39,151 nucleotides of DNA from an uncultured Spirochaetales bacterium (GTDB lineage: Bacteria > Spirochaetota > Spirochaetia > Sphaerochaetales > Sphaerochaetaceae). The DNA lies in contig CASDXQ010000014.1 in NCBI GenBank assembly GCA_949285145.1, positions 1 through 39,151 on the forward strand, in the 5' to 3' direction. This document shows positions 15,372-23,641 of this stretch, piece after piece (positions within the stretch are counted from its first letter, which is position 1; every line of letters starts with the position of its first letter). The notes below the pieces were generated by a model that saw only the letters and a program-made list of their open reading frames with translations, had not been told where the DNA came from and searched no databases. The translations under genes and the position numbers were made by a program.

Positions 15372-16412
15372 TTAGTCAGGGCTGAACAGGTCGTCCTGAT
15401 ACTCCTCATTGACGCACCAGTGACCATTCTCATCATCAAAATAAAACTCATCAAAAGGAATATAAAGAGTACGGTTCTCGCTGGCACTCAGGACAACCTG
15501 ACGGGACAGAATATTGACTTCGCTGACTCTCCACAGATCGTGGTCAATCCTTATTTTCGTACCCTCGGCAGGCATGTTGGCTTTTTCCTCGACATAATAG
15601 TCATACTCATATGCCAGGCAGCACAGCAGACGCCCGCAGGGACCTGAAATCTTCATTGAATTCAACGACAGATTCTGTTCTTTTGCCATCTTTATCGACA
15701 CAGGCTGCATTTTGTCTGTGATGCAGTGGCAGCAATAATCCCTTCCGCATACGGAAAGTCCTCCGATAAGGCGGCTCTCATCTCTTACACCGACCTGCCG
15801 CAATTCAATCCTCATCTTGAAGACCGCGACAAGATCCTTGACAAGGTCACGGAAATCCACCCTTTCGTCCGCTGTGAAAAAGAATATGACTTTGGGTTCG
15901 CCCAAAAGGAAATGACTTGTTATGAGCTTCATGCTCAGACCATGCTTTGCTATTTTCTCCTTGCAGATGCTGCTTGCTCTCTCTTCCCTTGCACTGTTTT
16001 CGTTGTATTTTGCCATTTCTGATGGTGTTGCCAGATGATCAAGCCAGGGAACATCTCCTTCAACTTTCATTTTCTCAGGCTCTTTTGCAACCTGACAGCC
16101 CATGCAGTACTCACACTGATGTACATCACGACCTTCAGTATCCGTTTCTTCTGCCGCACCATCGTCTTCCTCATCTTTGAAGCGCAGGCATGCACCATGT
16201 ACATCCGCATCAGGGACAGAACTGGAATACCCGGGACGGGGCGCGGGGCCAAGCACGAATCCGAGATCAAGGCCGTAACGTGTATCATAAATGACCGGTG
16301 TTCCGGCATAAAGCACAGAGTCCCATGCTGCAAGAGTTATATCATTATATGAAGGGTTTTTCACTACATATACGTAAGCGAAATCTTCACTGTTATCTCT
16401 TTTCTGTTTCAT
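15372..16412 (-). CDS. ricT: PSP1/RicT-family regulatory iron-sulfur protein
   Basis: RicT (YaaT) in Bacillus forms a complex with RicA and RicF that carries [4Fe-4S] clusters and steers RNase Y in mRNA maturation. The PSP1 domain is clear: VIFFFTADERVDFRDLVKDLV, RIELRQVGVRDESRLIGGLSVCGRDYCCH and MKISGPCGRLLCCLAYEYDYY, with the conserved Cys residues. An extra Cys-rich stretch (HQCEYCMGCQVAKEPEK) lies in an insertion near residue 100, within an acidic loop (residues 85-95). RNase Y is encoded in the same window (31240-32769), so a functional link is plausible. The ATG at 16412 has no Shine-Dalgarno. It is divergent from dusB. Confidence 0.88.
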   Translation of the reverse strand: MKQKRDNSEDFAYVYVVKNPSYNDITLAAWDSVLYAGTPVIYDTRYGLDLGFVLGPAPRPGYSSSVPDADVHGACLRFKDEEDDGAAEETDTEGRDVHQCEYCMGCQVAKEPEKMKVEGDVPWLDHLATPSEMAKYNENSAREERASSICKEKIAKHGLSMKLITSHFLLGEPKVIFFFTADERVDFRDLVKDLVAVFKMRIELRQVGVRDESRLIGGLSVCGRDYCCHCITDKMQPVSIKMAKEQNLSLNSMKISGPCGRLLCCLAYEYDYYVEEKANMPAEGTKIRIDHDLWRVSEVNILSRQVVLSASENRTLYIPFDEFYFDDENGHWCVNEEYQDDLFSPD

Positions 16413-16453
16413 ATCATGTGAAAATTAACATATGATGAAGGAGCTTTCAAGGC

Positions 16454-16483
16454 TTCACAACAAATCCCTTTTCGATGTATACA
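16454..16483 (+). promoter_or_regulatory. Predicted promoter for dusB, leaderless
   Basis: TTCACA (16454-16459), an 18-base spacer and TATACA (16478-16483), followed by exactly seven bases before the dusB ATG at 16491. No Shine-Dalgarno is present between them. Confidence 0.5.
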
Positions 16484-16490
16484 GAATAGC

Positions 16491-17450
16491 ATGAAAATCA
16501 AGAATCTGAATTTCCGTTCCCCTTATTTTCTCGCACCTCTTGCAGGGTATTCCGACGCACCATTCAGGAGAATCGCCCGTGAATGGGGTGCAGCCTGCGC
16601 CGTAAGCGAGATGGTAAGCGCGGAAGGACTGGCAAGAAACAGCGGTAAAACAGAAGAGCTGCTGAAACGTTATGACGGAGAAGATCAGTTCATAATACAG
16701 ATATTCGCCCCGTGTCTGGATCCGGTCAGCCGTTGTCTTGACAAGCTTCTTGAATACAACCCCACAATGATCGATATCAATTGCGGCTGTCCTGTTCCGA
16801 AAGTCGTAAAAACAGGCGCAGGTTCCGCAATGATGAAAAATCCTGACGAGATAAACCGCATTGTATCATTTCTGACGAGGAACACAGATATTCCGGTAAG
16901 CGTGAAATTCCGTCTCGGCTGGGACTCATCCTCAATGAACTACAAGGAATTCGCAGATGCTGCCTACAGCGGAGGCGCATCCATGATGACACTGCACGCA
17001 AGAACCAGAAGCCAGCTTTATTCCGGAAGTGCCGACTGGAGTCATATCAGAAACCTCAAAGACCATTTCAAGGATAAAGATGTGAGCATTTTTGCCTCCG
17101 GAGATATTTTCAGTGCGCAAGATGCCATTGAAGTGATGAAGGTGAGCGGATGTGACGGTGTGATGTTTGCCCGCGGGGCAATTGGCAATCCTTTCATATT
17201 CCGGCAGACAGAAGAAGCTATGAAAGGAAACATTTTCGAGGTCTCCATTGAAGACAGGATAAACACACTGCTTACTCATCTTTCATATATGATCAGCTGG
17301 TACGGCAGCGATACAGCATGCAGGGATATGAGAAAGCATGCGGCAAACTATGTTAAAGGAATCAAGGGCGCAAGCCGTGCAAAACAGCTTATAAACACAG
17401 CAGCAAGCTATGATGATTACAGAAGGGCGCTGGAAACTCTTGGCAGATGA
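16491..17450 (+). CDS. dusB: tRNA-dihydrouridine synthase
   Basis: FMN enzyme reducing uridines in the tRNA D-loop. A TIM-barrel with APLAGYSDAPFRRIAREWGA at residues 15-34, IDINCGCPVPKVVKTGAGSAMM with the catalytic Cys100, the RNA/FMN-binding ARTRSQLYSGSADW, and FMN-phosphate motifs SGDIFSAQDA and DGVMFARGAIGNPFIF. The helical C-terminal domain has MRKHAANYVKGIKGA, usual for DusB. Length 319 residues, normal. The ATG lacks a ribosome site and is predicted leaderless. No Fis gene follows, unlike E. coli. DusB versus another bacterial Dus is a call by general resemblance. Confidence 0.93.
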   Translation: MKIKNLNFRSPYFLAPLAGYSDAPFRRIAREWGAACAVSEMVSAEGLARNSGKTEELLKRYDGEDQFIIQIFAPCLDPVSRCLDKLLEYNPTMIDINCGCPVPKVVKTGAGSAMMKNPDEINRIVSFLTRNTDIPVSVKFRLGWDSSSMNYKEFADAAYSGGASMMTLHARTRSQLYSGSADWSHIRNLKDHFKDKDVSIFASGDIFSAQDAIEVMKVSGCDGVMFARGAIGNPFIFRQTEEAMKGNIFEVSIEDRINTLLTHLSYMISWYGSDTACRDMRKHAANYVKGIKGASRAKQLINTAASYDDYRRALETLGR

Positions 17451-17502
17451 AAACAGGCATATGCGTGCCATGCATGGGAAAATGAAAAAATGAAGATTTT
17501 GT

Positions 17503-17531
17503 TTGAGTTTCACCTTCCTTGGTCTTAAAAT
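17503..17531 (+). promoter_or_regulatory. Predicted promoter for the purD-like gene
   Basis: TTGAGT (17503-17508), a 17-base spacer and TAAAAT (17526-17531). The predicted leader is about 39 bases, with a small GCGG-CTGTT-CCGC hairpin (17541-17553) and a strong AAGGAGGG ribosome site before the ATG. No purine riboswitch fold is visible in so short a leader. Confidence 0.55.
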
Positions 17532-17576
17532 GTAGATAAAGCGGCTGTTCCGCAATCTTCAGCAAGGAGGGATTGT

Positions 17577-18854
17577 ATGCGGGTTCTGGTTCTGGGTTCC
17601 GGTGCTAAAGACCACGCAATAGCATGGTGGTTCTCAAAAAGCAGCTATCTGAGCGAACTGTTCATTGCACCTGGCAATGTCGCAACAGATCAGTTTGCGA
17701 TTAATCTGGGCTCGATTGATCCTTCCGATCCTGTTGAAGTTTATGAAGCCTGTGTGGAAAACAGGATCGAATATGTCTTCATCGGTACGGAGGCCCCTCT
17801 CTTCACCGGAGTCATTGATTACCTTAACGAACGTGGTATTCAGACATTCGGAGCCCCGCGCAGGGCAATAAAACTTGAATCTGACAGAAATTTCGCACGG
17901 GCTTTTACGGACAGACACAATATCCCGACACCGCGAAGAAATCTGTTTGAAGACAAAGACTCGCTTGAAAAATTCCTGAAGCGTAACAGAGGCGAACATT
18001 TCGTGTTGAAATCCAACACGCTGGCACCAAGCCGGATAATGCTTGATTCAAGCAATACAGACGATCTGATCGCTTTCGCTTCCAGACTTTTCGAACGCGG
18101 ACCTGTTCTGCTTGAAGAGCATGTCAGAGGAATGCATCTTACAGCAACTCTTCTGATTGACAGAAACGGGTATCTCGCCCTGCCGGTCACATCTGATTAT
18201 ATGTACACCAGTGATGAGAAAGGAATACCTACAGGCGGAATGGGATCAGTCTGTCCGATTCCTCTTGCGGATGATATCATCAAGGCAACAAGAGAACTTG
18301 TGATTGAACCTACAATATACGGCATGAAAGTAGAAGGCCTTTCATACAAAGGGGTTCTCACAATTTCCATAATAATAAATGAGAACAATACTCCAGTGGT
18401 TGTGGATTACCATATCCGTTTCAACGACCCCGCGACACAGGCAATGATACCGCTGATTCAGAACGACATCATAGATCTGCTGACAGCAATGAAAGAAGAC
18501 AGACTTTCGAAAGAGAAACTCAGACTCAGACACGGCAATACCGTTGCGGTGGTGATTGCAAGTGAAAACTATCCTATGAATCCGGTTACAGGCAGAAAAG
18601 TTGAAAGCGTAAATCCGATTCTTCTTTACAATACTCTTTCAGAACTTCCGCTTATCTATACAGGCGCAGTCAAAGGACGCAATGCCGATGACTTAGTCAC
18701 ATCAGGGGGCAGATGCTTTACCGTGGTAGGCAGAGGGAATACTATCAATGAGGCGAATATAAATGCCTACCGGTATGTCGACAAATTCAAGTTTGAAGGT
18801 TCCTGGTACAGAGAAGACATCGGGAATGCCTTCATGATACAGAACGAGAACTAG
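17577..18854 (+). CDS. PurD-like (GAR synthetase family) protein, probable pseudoenzyme
   Basis: The 425-residue chain follows glycinamide ribonucleotide synthetase from end to end: N-domain VLVLGSGAKDHAIAW (usually GSGGREHAL), ATP-grasp core, GGMGS, and the C-terminal AIR-binding-type domain. Catalytic sites are altered. The nucleotide loop VIKADGLAAGKGV reads VLKSNTLAPSRIM (143-155), keeping Lys145 only. The DHKR motif reads SDYMY (207-210 region). The metal-binding EFNxRFGDPE reads DYHIRFNDPA (277-286), changing Glu to Asp, Asn to His and Glu to Ala. I infer loss or change of GAR synthetase activity. A strong ribosome site AAGGAGGG and own promoter suggest it is expressed. No other purine gene is near. 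Its stop overlaps the convergent rlmB stop by three bases within CTAG. Confidence 0.75.
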   Translation: MRVLVLGSGAKDHAIAWWFSKSSYLSELFIAPGNVATDQFAINLGSIDPSDPVEVYEACVENRIEYVFIGTEAPLFTGVIDYLNERGIQTFGAPRRAIKLESDRNFARAFTDRHNIPTPRRNLFEDKDSLEKFLKRNRGEHFVLKSNTLAPSRIMLDSSNTDDLIAFASRLFERGPVLLEEHVRGMHLTATLLIDRNGYLALPVTSDYMYTSDEKGIPTGGMGSVCPIPLADDIIKATRELVIEPTIYGMKVEGLSYKGVLTISIIINENNTPVVVDYHIRFNDPATQAMIPLIQNDIIDLLTAMKEDRLSKEKLRLRHGNTVAVVIASENYPMNPVTGRKVESVNPILLYNTLSELPLIYTGAVKGRNADDLVTSGGRCFTVVGRGNTINEANINAYRYVDKFKFEGSWYREDIGNAFMIQNEN

Positions 18855-19597
18855 CGGGGCTTTCTCCTGAACTCATAAAGCAGTATACCGGCGGCAACAG
18901 AGACATTGAGTGAATCAATGTGACCTTGCATCGGAATGCTTGTTATTATATCGCAATTCTTTCTCACCAGCTGGCTGATACCATCTCCTTCTGACCCCAT
19001 GACAATCACAGAGCGTCTGGAAAAATCGGTATCATATGATGATGTTCCGGACATATCTGCGCCGTAGACCCAGAATCCGTTTTCCTTGAATGTCCCGATT
19101 TCCCTTGCTATATTTGTCACCACCGCAATGTTCACATACTGTGCGGCTCCGGAAGAGACTTTGATAACTGTCTCATTTGCCTGAACGCTGCGTCGTTCAG
19201 GAATAACCACAAGATCAACCTTGAACTGATCCGCAGAACGCAGGATCGCACCAAGATTATGAGGATCGGTTATTCCGTCAAGCACCAGTACCAGATAATC
19301 TCTGTCTTCCCTGAGCGAAGAACAGAAATCCCGGACAGATAGCTCAGTAAGTCTTGAGGCTCCCCTTCTCGGCCCCCCCATATCAAGAATGGCATCACGC
19401 ACATCAGTACCGGGAAGCATTCGCTCAAGTTCCTGTTTCGAGACCTTTCTGACAGCAACCTTTCCTGTAAAACGTGCCATCTGTTCAAGCTGCGAAACCC
19501 TGTTTCCGCCGGAACGGACAATATAGAGCGTTGAGCCGGCAGCTGCTTTTTTCAATGCCTCCTCAATCGCATGAAATCCATAGACCTTTTCACCCAT
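18851..19597 (-). CDS. rlmB: 23S rRNA 2'-O-ribose methyltransferase, TrmH/SpoU family
   Basis: SPOUT-class enzyme; RlmB methylates G2251 in the 23S P-loop. The N-terminal substrate-binding domain begins MGEKVYGFHAIEEAL, and the SPOUT domain has the three motifs LDGITDPHNLGAILRSA, VIVMGSEGDGIS and IPMQGHIDSLNVSVAAGILLYEF, with the trefoil-knot residues in place. 248 residues, normal for RlmB. The ATG at 19597 is chosen because the longer frame to 19678 would run through the dnaJ terminator. The exact rRNA target is taken from the family. It ends inside the stop codon of the purD-like gene, so the two convergent transcripts have no terminator between them. Confidence 0.9.
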   Translation of the reverse strand: MGEKVYGFHAIEEALKKAAAGSTLYIVRSGGNRVSQLEQMARFTGKVAVRKVSKQELERMLPGTDVRDAILDMGGPRRGASRLTELSVRDFCSSLREDRDYLVLVLDGITDPHNLGAILRSADQFKVDLVVIPERRSVQANETVIKVSSGAAQYVNIAVVTNIAREIGTFKENGFWVYGADMSGTSSYDTDFSRRSVIVMGSEGDGISQLVRKNCDIITSIPMQGHIDSLNVSVAAGILLYEFRRKPR

Positions 19598-19607
19598 AAT
19601 ACAATAT

Positions 19608-19636
19608 ACGCTACCTGCAAACGCTGCTTTCGTCAA
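19608..19636 (-). promoter_or_regulatory. Tentative promoter for rlmB
   Basis: On the minus strand TTGACG (19631-19636), a 17-base spacer and a poor TAGCGT (19608-19613). A TATATT slightly closer to the start is at a poor spacing. The start of transcription would be only a few bases before the ATG, and no ribosome site better than CAGG is seen. Confidence 0.3.
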
Positions 19637-19642
19637 CGCATG

Positions 19643-19670
19643 AAAAAGGACTCCCGTTTCAGGAGTCCTT
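19643..19670 (-). terminator. Intrinsic terminator after dnaJ
   Basis: On the minus strand AAGGACTCC (19670-19662) pairs with GGAGTCCTT (19654-19646), nine pairs with a seven-base loop, with a T-run that continues to 19643. It starts five bases after the dnaJ stop and closes the grpE-dnaK-dnaJ operon. Confidence 0.9.
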
Positions 19671-19674
19671 ATGA

Positions 19675-20790
19675 TCATCTGTCAAACGGTACCGGCGACG
19701 GTGAAGAATCTTCTCCAAGTGCTGCAGCCAATTCTTTCATCAGGCCTCTTGCCTTGAGACCCAGATGCTTCGGAGTTTCGACTATGACAGTCAGATACAT
19801 ATCACCGCGGTCATCAGGATTGCCCTTGAATGCAGGCACCCCGCGGTTTTTAAGACGGAGACTCTTACCTGACTGGATACCGGATGGAATAGACACCCTT
19901 ACTTTCCCGCCCTCCACGACAGGAACCTCGATTTCACATCCGAGTGCCGCCTGAGTAAAGGAAATGGGAACCTGCAGGAAAACATTACGTCCTTCCCTGA
20001 CAAAATACTTATCATCCTGAACTCTGACAAAAACAATCAGATCTCCTGCTGGGCCTCCATTGGGGCCTGCATTGCCTTTTCCCCTGAGAACGAGTTTGGT
20101 TCCATCTTCTGTTCCGCATGGGATGGTCACTGAAAGCTTCTCACTTTTCTTTTTAAGACCCGTTCCATGGCATGCTGAACATGGATTGTCAATAACCTGT
20201 CCTCTGCCCTGACAAGAAGGACAGGTAGATGCCATCTGGAAAAAGCCGTTGCCGCGTGTGACCTGACCTGTACCATGACATGTCGGACAGGTTTTTGAAC
20301 CTGTTCCTCCGCTGCCGTGGCAAGAATCACACTCATCATCATGCGAATATGAAACATCAACTTTTGTTCCGAAAATTGCATCCCTGAAGGAAATCGTTGC
20401 CGTATACTGCAGTGAAGAACCCCTCACAACATTAGAAGAACGTGAATGAGAACGTGAGGAACCTCCTCCGAAAAAGGAGTCAAAAATATCGCTGAAGCCG
20501 CCAAAACCACCTGAAAAGAGATCCGAGAAATCCCTGTAAACATTGGAATAGTTTCCTGCCCCGCCTTCAACACCTGCAAAACCGAACTGATCGTAATTCT
20601 GTCTCTTGGTCTTGTCGGAGAGAACCTCGTAAGCCTCACTGGCCTCCTTGAAACGCTCTTCTGCGTCTTTGTCGTTTGGATGGGTATCAGGATGGTTTGC
20701 CATTGCGATTTTACGGTAGGCTTTCTTTATCTCCTCCTCCGTTGCATTCTTTCCAACCCCGAGTACCTCGTAATAATCACGTTTTGCCAT
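19675..20790 (-). CDS. dnaJ: Chaperone DnaJ (Hsp40)
   Basis: Co-chaperone that brings unfolded substrates to DnaK and stimulates its ATPase. J domain at residues 1-70 with the HPD tripeptide (NHPDTHPND), then a Gly/Phe/Ser-rich linker ([19 protein letters not shown]), four CxxCxGxG zinc repeats ([32 protein letters not shown]) around 150-225, and the C-terminal substrate domains with [13 protein letters not shown] and RGDMYLTV. Type I DnaJ of normal length (371). AAGGGG lies seven bases before the ATG. A hairpin in the gap from dnaK may reduce read-through. Confidence 0.98.
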   Translation of the reverse strand: MAKRDYYEVLGVGKNATEEEIKKAYRKIAMANHPDTHPNDKDAEERFKEASEAYEVLSDKTKRQNYDQFGFAGVEGGAGNYSNVYRDFSDLFSGGFGGFSDIFDSFFGGGSSRSHSRSSNVVRGSSLQYTATISFRDAIFGTKVDVSYSHDDECDSCHGSGGTGSKTCPTCHGTGQVTRGNGFFQMASTCPSCQGRGQVIDNPCSACHGTGLKKKSEKLSVTIPCGTEDGTKLVLRGKGNAGPNGGPAGDLIVFVRVQDDKYFVREGRNVFLQVPISFTQAALGCEIEVPVVEGGKVRVSIPSGIQSGKSLRLKNRGVPAFKGNPDDRGDMYLTVIVETPKHLGLKARGLMKELAAALGEDSSPSPVPFDR

Positions 20791-20803
20791 TTATTACCCC
20801 TTA

Positions 20804-20835
20804 CAAAACATGCCGGATAATATCACCCGGCATGT
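20804..20835 (-). terminator. Hairpin with short T-run between dnaK and dnaJ
   Basis: On the minus strand ACATGCCGG (20835-20827) pairs with CCGGCATGT (20816-20808), nine pairs with a ten-base loop, followed by TTT and G. The short T-run suggests a leaky terminator or an RNA-processing site that lowers dnaJ relative to dnaK. Confidence 0.5.
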
Positions 20836-20858
20836 CTGTCTCCCGATTGAGCTTATGC

Positions 20859-22784
20859 TTATTTGACTTCTTCAAAGTCTGCATCAACAGCATCATCTCC
20901 TGCATTGCCAGAAGACGATCCCGCATCAGATGTATTTCCTGCTGCAGAAGAAGAACCGGCCTGCTGCTGTGCCTGAGCAGCCTCATACACCTTCTGTCCA
21001 AGTTCCATTGAAGCCTGCTGTACAGCCTCTGTCCTGGACTTAAGCTCGTCGGCCGAGGCATTGGAATCAGCCAGTGTATCCTTGAGTTCCTTGAGAGCAG
21101 CTTCAATCTTGCTCTTCTCGCTTTCAGATACCTTATCGCCGTAATCCTTCAAAGCCTTTTCAGTTGCATATACAACACTCTCTGCATTGTTCTTGGCCTC
21201 GATAGTCTCCCTGAGCTTCTTGTCTTCTGCCTGATGTGCCTCAGCATCTTTGACCATCTTCTCAATCTCGGATTCAGAAAGACCGGAAGAAGACTCGATC
21301 CTGATCTTCTGCTCCTTGCCCGTGCCAAGATCCTTTGCACTTACATGAACGATGCCATTCGCATCGATATCGAATGTGACCTCAATCTGAGGAACTCCTC
21401 TAGGTGCGGCTGGAATTCCGACAAGGTCGAACTTGCCAAGTGTCCTGTTCTGACTTGCAAGCTCTCTTTCACCCTGAAGGACGTGAATGGAAACAGCTGT
21501 CTGGCCGTCTGCTGCTGTTGAGAAGATCTGACTCTTCTTTGTAGGAATTGTCGTGTTCCTCTCAATGAGCTTGGTGTTCACACCGCCGAGAGTCTCGATA
21601 CCAAGCGAAAGCGGGGTGACATCAAGAAGCAGGACATCCTTGACATCTCCCTTGAGAATGCCGCCCTGAATTGCAGCACCGACAGCAACAACCTCATCAG
21701 GGTTCACGCCCTTGTGCGGTTCCTTCTTGAAGAGCTGCTTCACAAGCTCCTGCACAGCAGGAATTCTTGTTGAACCGCCGACAAGGATGACCTCGTCAAT
21801 GTCATCTGCAGTGATTCCGGCATCTCTGAGCGCGTTTACACAGGGAGTCTTTGTCTTCTCGATGATCGGAGCGATCATCTGCTCGAACTTAGCACGTGAA
21901 AGTGACATCTGGAGGTTTTTCGGGCCTGTTGCATCAGCAGCGATGAACGGCAGGTTGATATCTGTGTTCTGAGATGATGAAAGCGCGATCTTTGCATTCT
22001 CTGCAGCTTCCTTCAGTCTCTGAAGAGCCATTTTGTCCTTTGTGAGGTCAATTCCGGTCTCCCCTTTGAAGCTTTCAGCCATCCAGTTGATAAGCATCTG
22101 GTCGATGTTGTCACCGCCGAGGTGGGTATCACCGTTTGTGCTCTTTACCTCAAAGACTCCGTCTCCGAGCTCAAGGATGGAAATATCGAATGTACCGCCG
22201 CCAAGGTCATATACTGCGATGATCTCATCCTTGGAAGTATCTTTGCCGAATCCATATGCAAGAGCAGCTGCAGTCGGTTCGTTCACGATTCTCTTCACTT
22301 CAAGGCCTGCGATTCTGCCGGCATCCTTTGTTGCCTGTCTCTGGGCATCATTGAAATAGGCAGGTACCGTAATTACAGCTTCCGTAACCGGCTCACCAAG
22401 ATAATCCTCAGCTGTCTTCTTCATCTTCATGAGGACTTCAGCTGAAATCTCCTGCGGTGAGAGAAGCTTGCCGCGGATGTCAACCTTGATCTCATCATTC
22501 GCTCCGCATACAACCTTGTACGGTGTAAGCTTGATCTCTTCAGTGACTTCATGGTACTTGCGGCCCATGAATCTCTTGATTGAATATACTGTGTTCTCAG
22601 GGTTTGTGACCATCTGGTTCTTTGCAGGACGGCCCACAACACGCTCTGTCTCACTCTTGTAACCCACAACTGACGGAGTTGTCCTGTCCCCTTCAGCATT
22701 TGTAATAACCTTCGGCTCATTACCTTCCATTACAGCAACACAGCTGTTGGTGGTGCCGAGGTCGATTCCAATAATCTTTCCCAT
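20859..22784 (-). CDS. dnaK: Chaperone DnaK (Hsp70)
   Basis: ATP-driven chaperone. The N-terminal ATPase domain has [14 protein letters not shown] at the start, [27 protein letters not shown] and [13 protein letters not shown]; the substrate-binding domain has [17 protein letters not shown] and the linker VLLLDVT near residue 390. The C-terminal helical lid ends in a low-complexity Gly/Ser/Ala tail and EVK. Length 641, usual for bacteria. GAGG lies about nine bases before the ATG. Middle gene of the heat-shock operon, 79 bases after grpE; an inverted repeat CAAGCT-N10-AGCTTG is in that gap (22833-22854) without a T-run. Confidence 0.98.
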   Translation of the reverse strand: MGKIIGIDLGTTNSCVAVMEGNEPKVITNAEGDRTTPSVVGYKSETERVVGRPAKNQMVTNPENTVYSIKRFMGRKYHEVTEEIKLTPYKVVCGANDEIKVDIRGKLLSPQEISAEVLMKMKKTAEDYLGEPVTEAVITVPAYFNDAQRQATKDAGRIAGLEVKRIVNEPTAAALAYGFGKDTSKDEIIAVYDLGGGTFDISILELGDGVFEVKSTNGDTHLGGDNIDQMLINWMAESFKGETGIDLTKDKMALQRLKEAAENAKIALSSSQNTDINLPFIAADATGPKNLQMSLSRAKFEQMIAPIIEKTKTPCVNALRDAGITADDIDEVILVGGSTRIPAVQELVKQLFKKEPHKGVNPDEVVAVGAAIQGGILKGDVKDVLLLDVTPLSLGIETLGGVNTKLIERNTTIPTKKSQIFSTAADGQTAVSIHVLQGERELASQNRTLGKFDLVGIPAAPRGVPQIEVTFDIDANGIVHVSAKDLGTGKEQKIRIESSSGLSESEIEKMVKDAEAHQAEDKKLRETIEAKNNAESVVYATEKALKDYGDKVSESEKSKIEAALKELKDTLADSNASADELKSRTEAVQQASMELGQKVYEAAQAQQQAGSSSAAGNTSDAGSSSGNAGDDAVDADFEEVK

Positions 22785-22832
22785 ATTTATAATCCTCTCT
22801 TTATCTCAAAATAAAATCTTTTCCCGATTCCG

Positions 22833-22854
22833 CAAGCTAATTTAATAAAGCTTG
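22833..22854 (-). repeat. Inverted repeat between grpE and dnaK
   Basis: CAAGCT (22833-22838) and AGCTTG (22849-22854) are separated by ten AT-rich bases. It does not match CIRCE (TTAGCACTC-N9-GAGTGCTAA), and no T-run follows it. Its role, if any, is unknown. Confidence 0.3.
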
Positions 22855-22863
22855 ATGCAATCG

Positions 22864-23502
22864 TCAACTCTTAGGCTTGCCTACTTTCACCTTCGCCGGC
22901 CTGATGACTCTGCCGTTGAGCTTGTAGCCCTTCTGAAGCATCATCGTGACAGTGTCTTCATCAAGACCGTCAACCTCTTCCATGAGGCAGGCTTCATGTT
23001 CATCGGGGTTAAACGGGACATTGCGCTCATCAATCACCTCAAGACCCCAGTTGGTCTTGAGAATCGTATAGAGACGGTCCTCAATCATTCTGACACCTTC
23101 TTTCAGGGCATCAAAATTACTGCTCTGCTCTGCTGCGTCAAGCGCTCTTGAGAAATCATCAAGAGGCCCGATGAGATCCTTTACGAGAGCAGTATTGGCA
23201 TAACGCACCGCATCTTCCTTGTCACGCTGCAGACGTTTCTTGTAGTTCTCTGTATCGGCAGCATTGCGGATAAGCTTGTCCTTGAGAGAGGCAACCTCTT
23301 CCCTCAGTTCCTTGTTTTCTGCTTCAAGCCTGTCACAGGCCTCTGCCGCCTTGTCAGTTGCAGGCTCTTCTTTTTTCTCATCTCCTGCAGAAGCGGAAGC
23401 CTCATCGTCCATTGTTTCGGCAATCACTTCCTCGCGGATCTCTTCTTTGTCTTTTTCCATAGTCGTACCACCAGTAGGTTTCTTATTCTTTTTCTTGTTC
23501 AT
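22864..23502 (-). CDS. grpE: Nucleotide exchange factor GrpE
   Basis: Releases ADP from DnaK. Residues 1-70 are charged and acidic (KEEIREEVIAETMDDEASASAGDEKKEE), then a long coiled coil (ACDRLEAENKELREEVASLKDKLIRNAADTENYKKRLQRDK), and the beta-domain with VIDERNVPFNPDEHEACLMEEV and VTMMLQKGYKLNGRVIRPAKVKVGK. 212 residues from the ATG at 23502, chosen because AGGAG lies about nine bases upstream; a later ATG at 23460 lacks one. That ribosome site can pair with an upstream CTCC, discussed separately. First gene of grpE-dnaK-dnaJ; hrcA, often in front of grpE, is not here. Confidence 0.95.
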   Translation of the reverse strand: MNKKKNKKPTGGTTMEKDKEEIREEVIAETMDDEASASAGDEKKEEPATDKAAEACDRLEAENKELREEVASLKDKLIRNAADTENYKKRLQRDKEDAVRYANTALVKDLIGPLDDFSRALDAAEQSSNFDALKEGVRMIEDRLYTILKTNWGLEVIDERNVPFNPDEHEACLMEEVDGLDEDTVTMMLQKGYKLNGRVIRPAKVKVGKPKS

Positions 23503-23511
23503 AAAAAAACT

Positions 23512-23527
23512 CTCCTGTATCAGGGAG
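23512..23527 (-). promoter_or_regulatory. Hairpin covering the grpE ribosome-binding site
   Basis: In the grpE leader CTCC-C-TG, loop ATA, then CA-GGAG can fold so that the GGAG of the Shine-Dalgarno is fully paired (four plus two pairs with one bulged C). The fold is small and could melt with heat, which would suit a heat-shock operon, but this is speculation from sequence. Confidence 0.3.
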
Positions 23528-23563
23528 TATATGCAGCCTGATGTCATTTTCAGGTGCAAATGT

Positions 23564-23592
23564 AACATAATAATAGTTTTACAGAGGGTCAA
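23564..23592 (-). promoter_or_regulatory. Predicted promoter for grpE-dnaK-dnaJ
   Basis: On the minus strand TTGACC (23587-23592), a 17-base spacer and TATGTT (23564-23569), giving a leader of about 55 bases. No CIRCE operator and no sigma32-type -10 (CCCCAT) was found nearby. Confidence 0.6.
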
Positions 23593-23641
23593 GTATCTGA
23601 AAGAGCAGAGGTTGCAAAATTACAGTCTTCGATTCATTGTC

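Noticed and set aside
17532-17576. Purine riboswitch before the purD-like gene
   Set aside because: The leader is only about 39 bases with one 4-bp hairpin, too short for a purine riboswitch aptamer.
19598-19678. Longer N-terminus for rlmB
   Set aside because: The extra codons coincide with the dnaJ terminator hairpin; the family N-terminus begins at MGEKVYG.
22785-23600. CIRCE element for HrcA control of grpE-dnaK-dnaJ
   Set aside because: I looked for TTAGCACTC-N9-GAGTGCTAA and found only an unrelated 6-bp inverted repeat in the grpE-dnaK gap.
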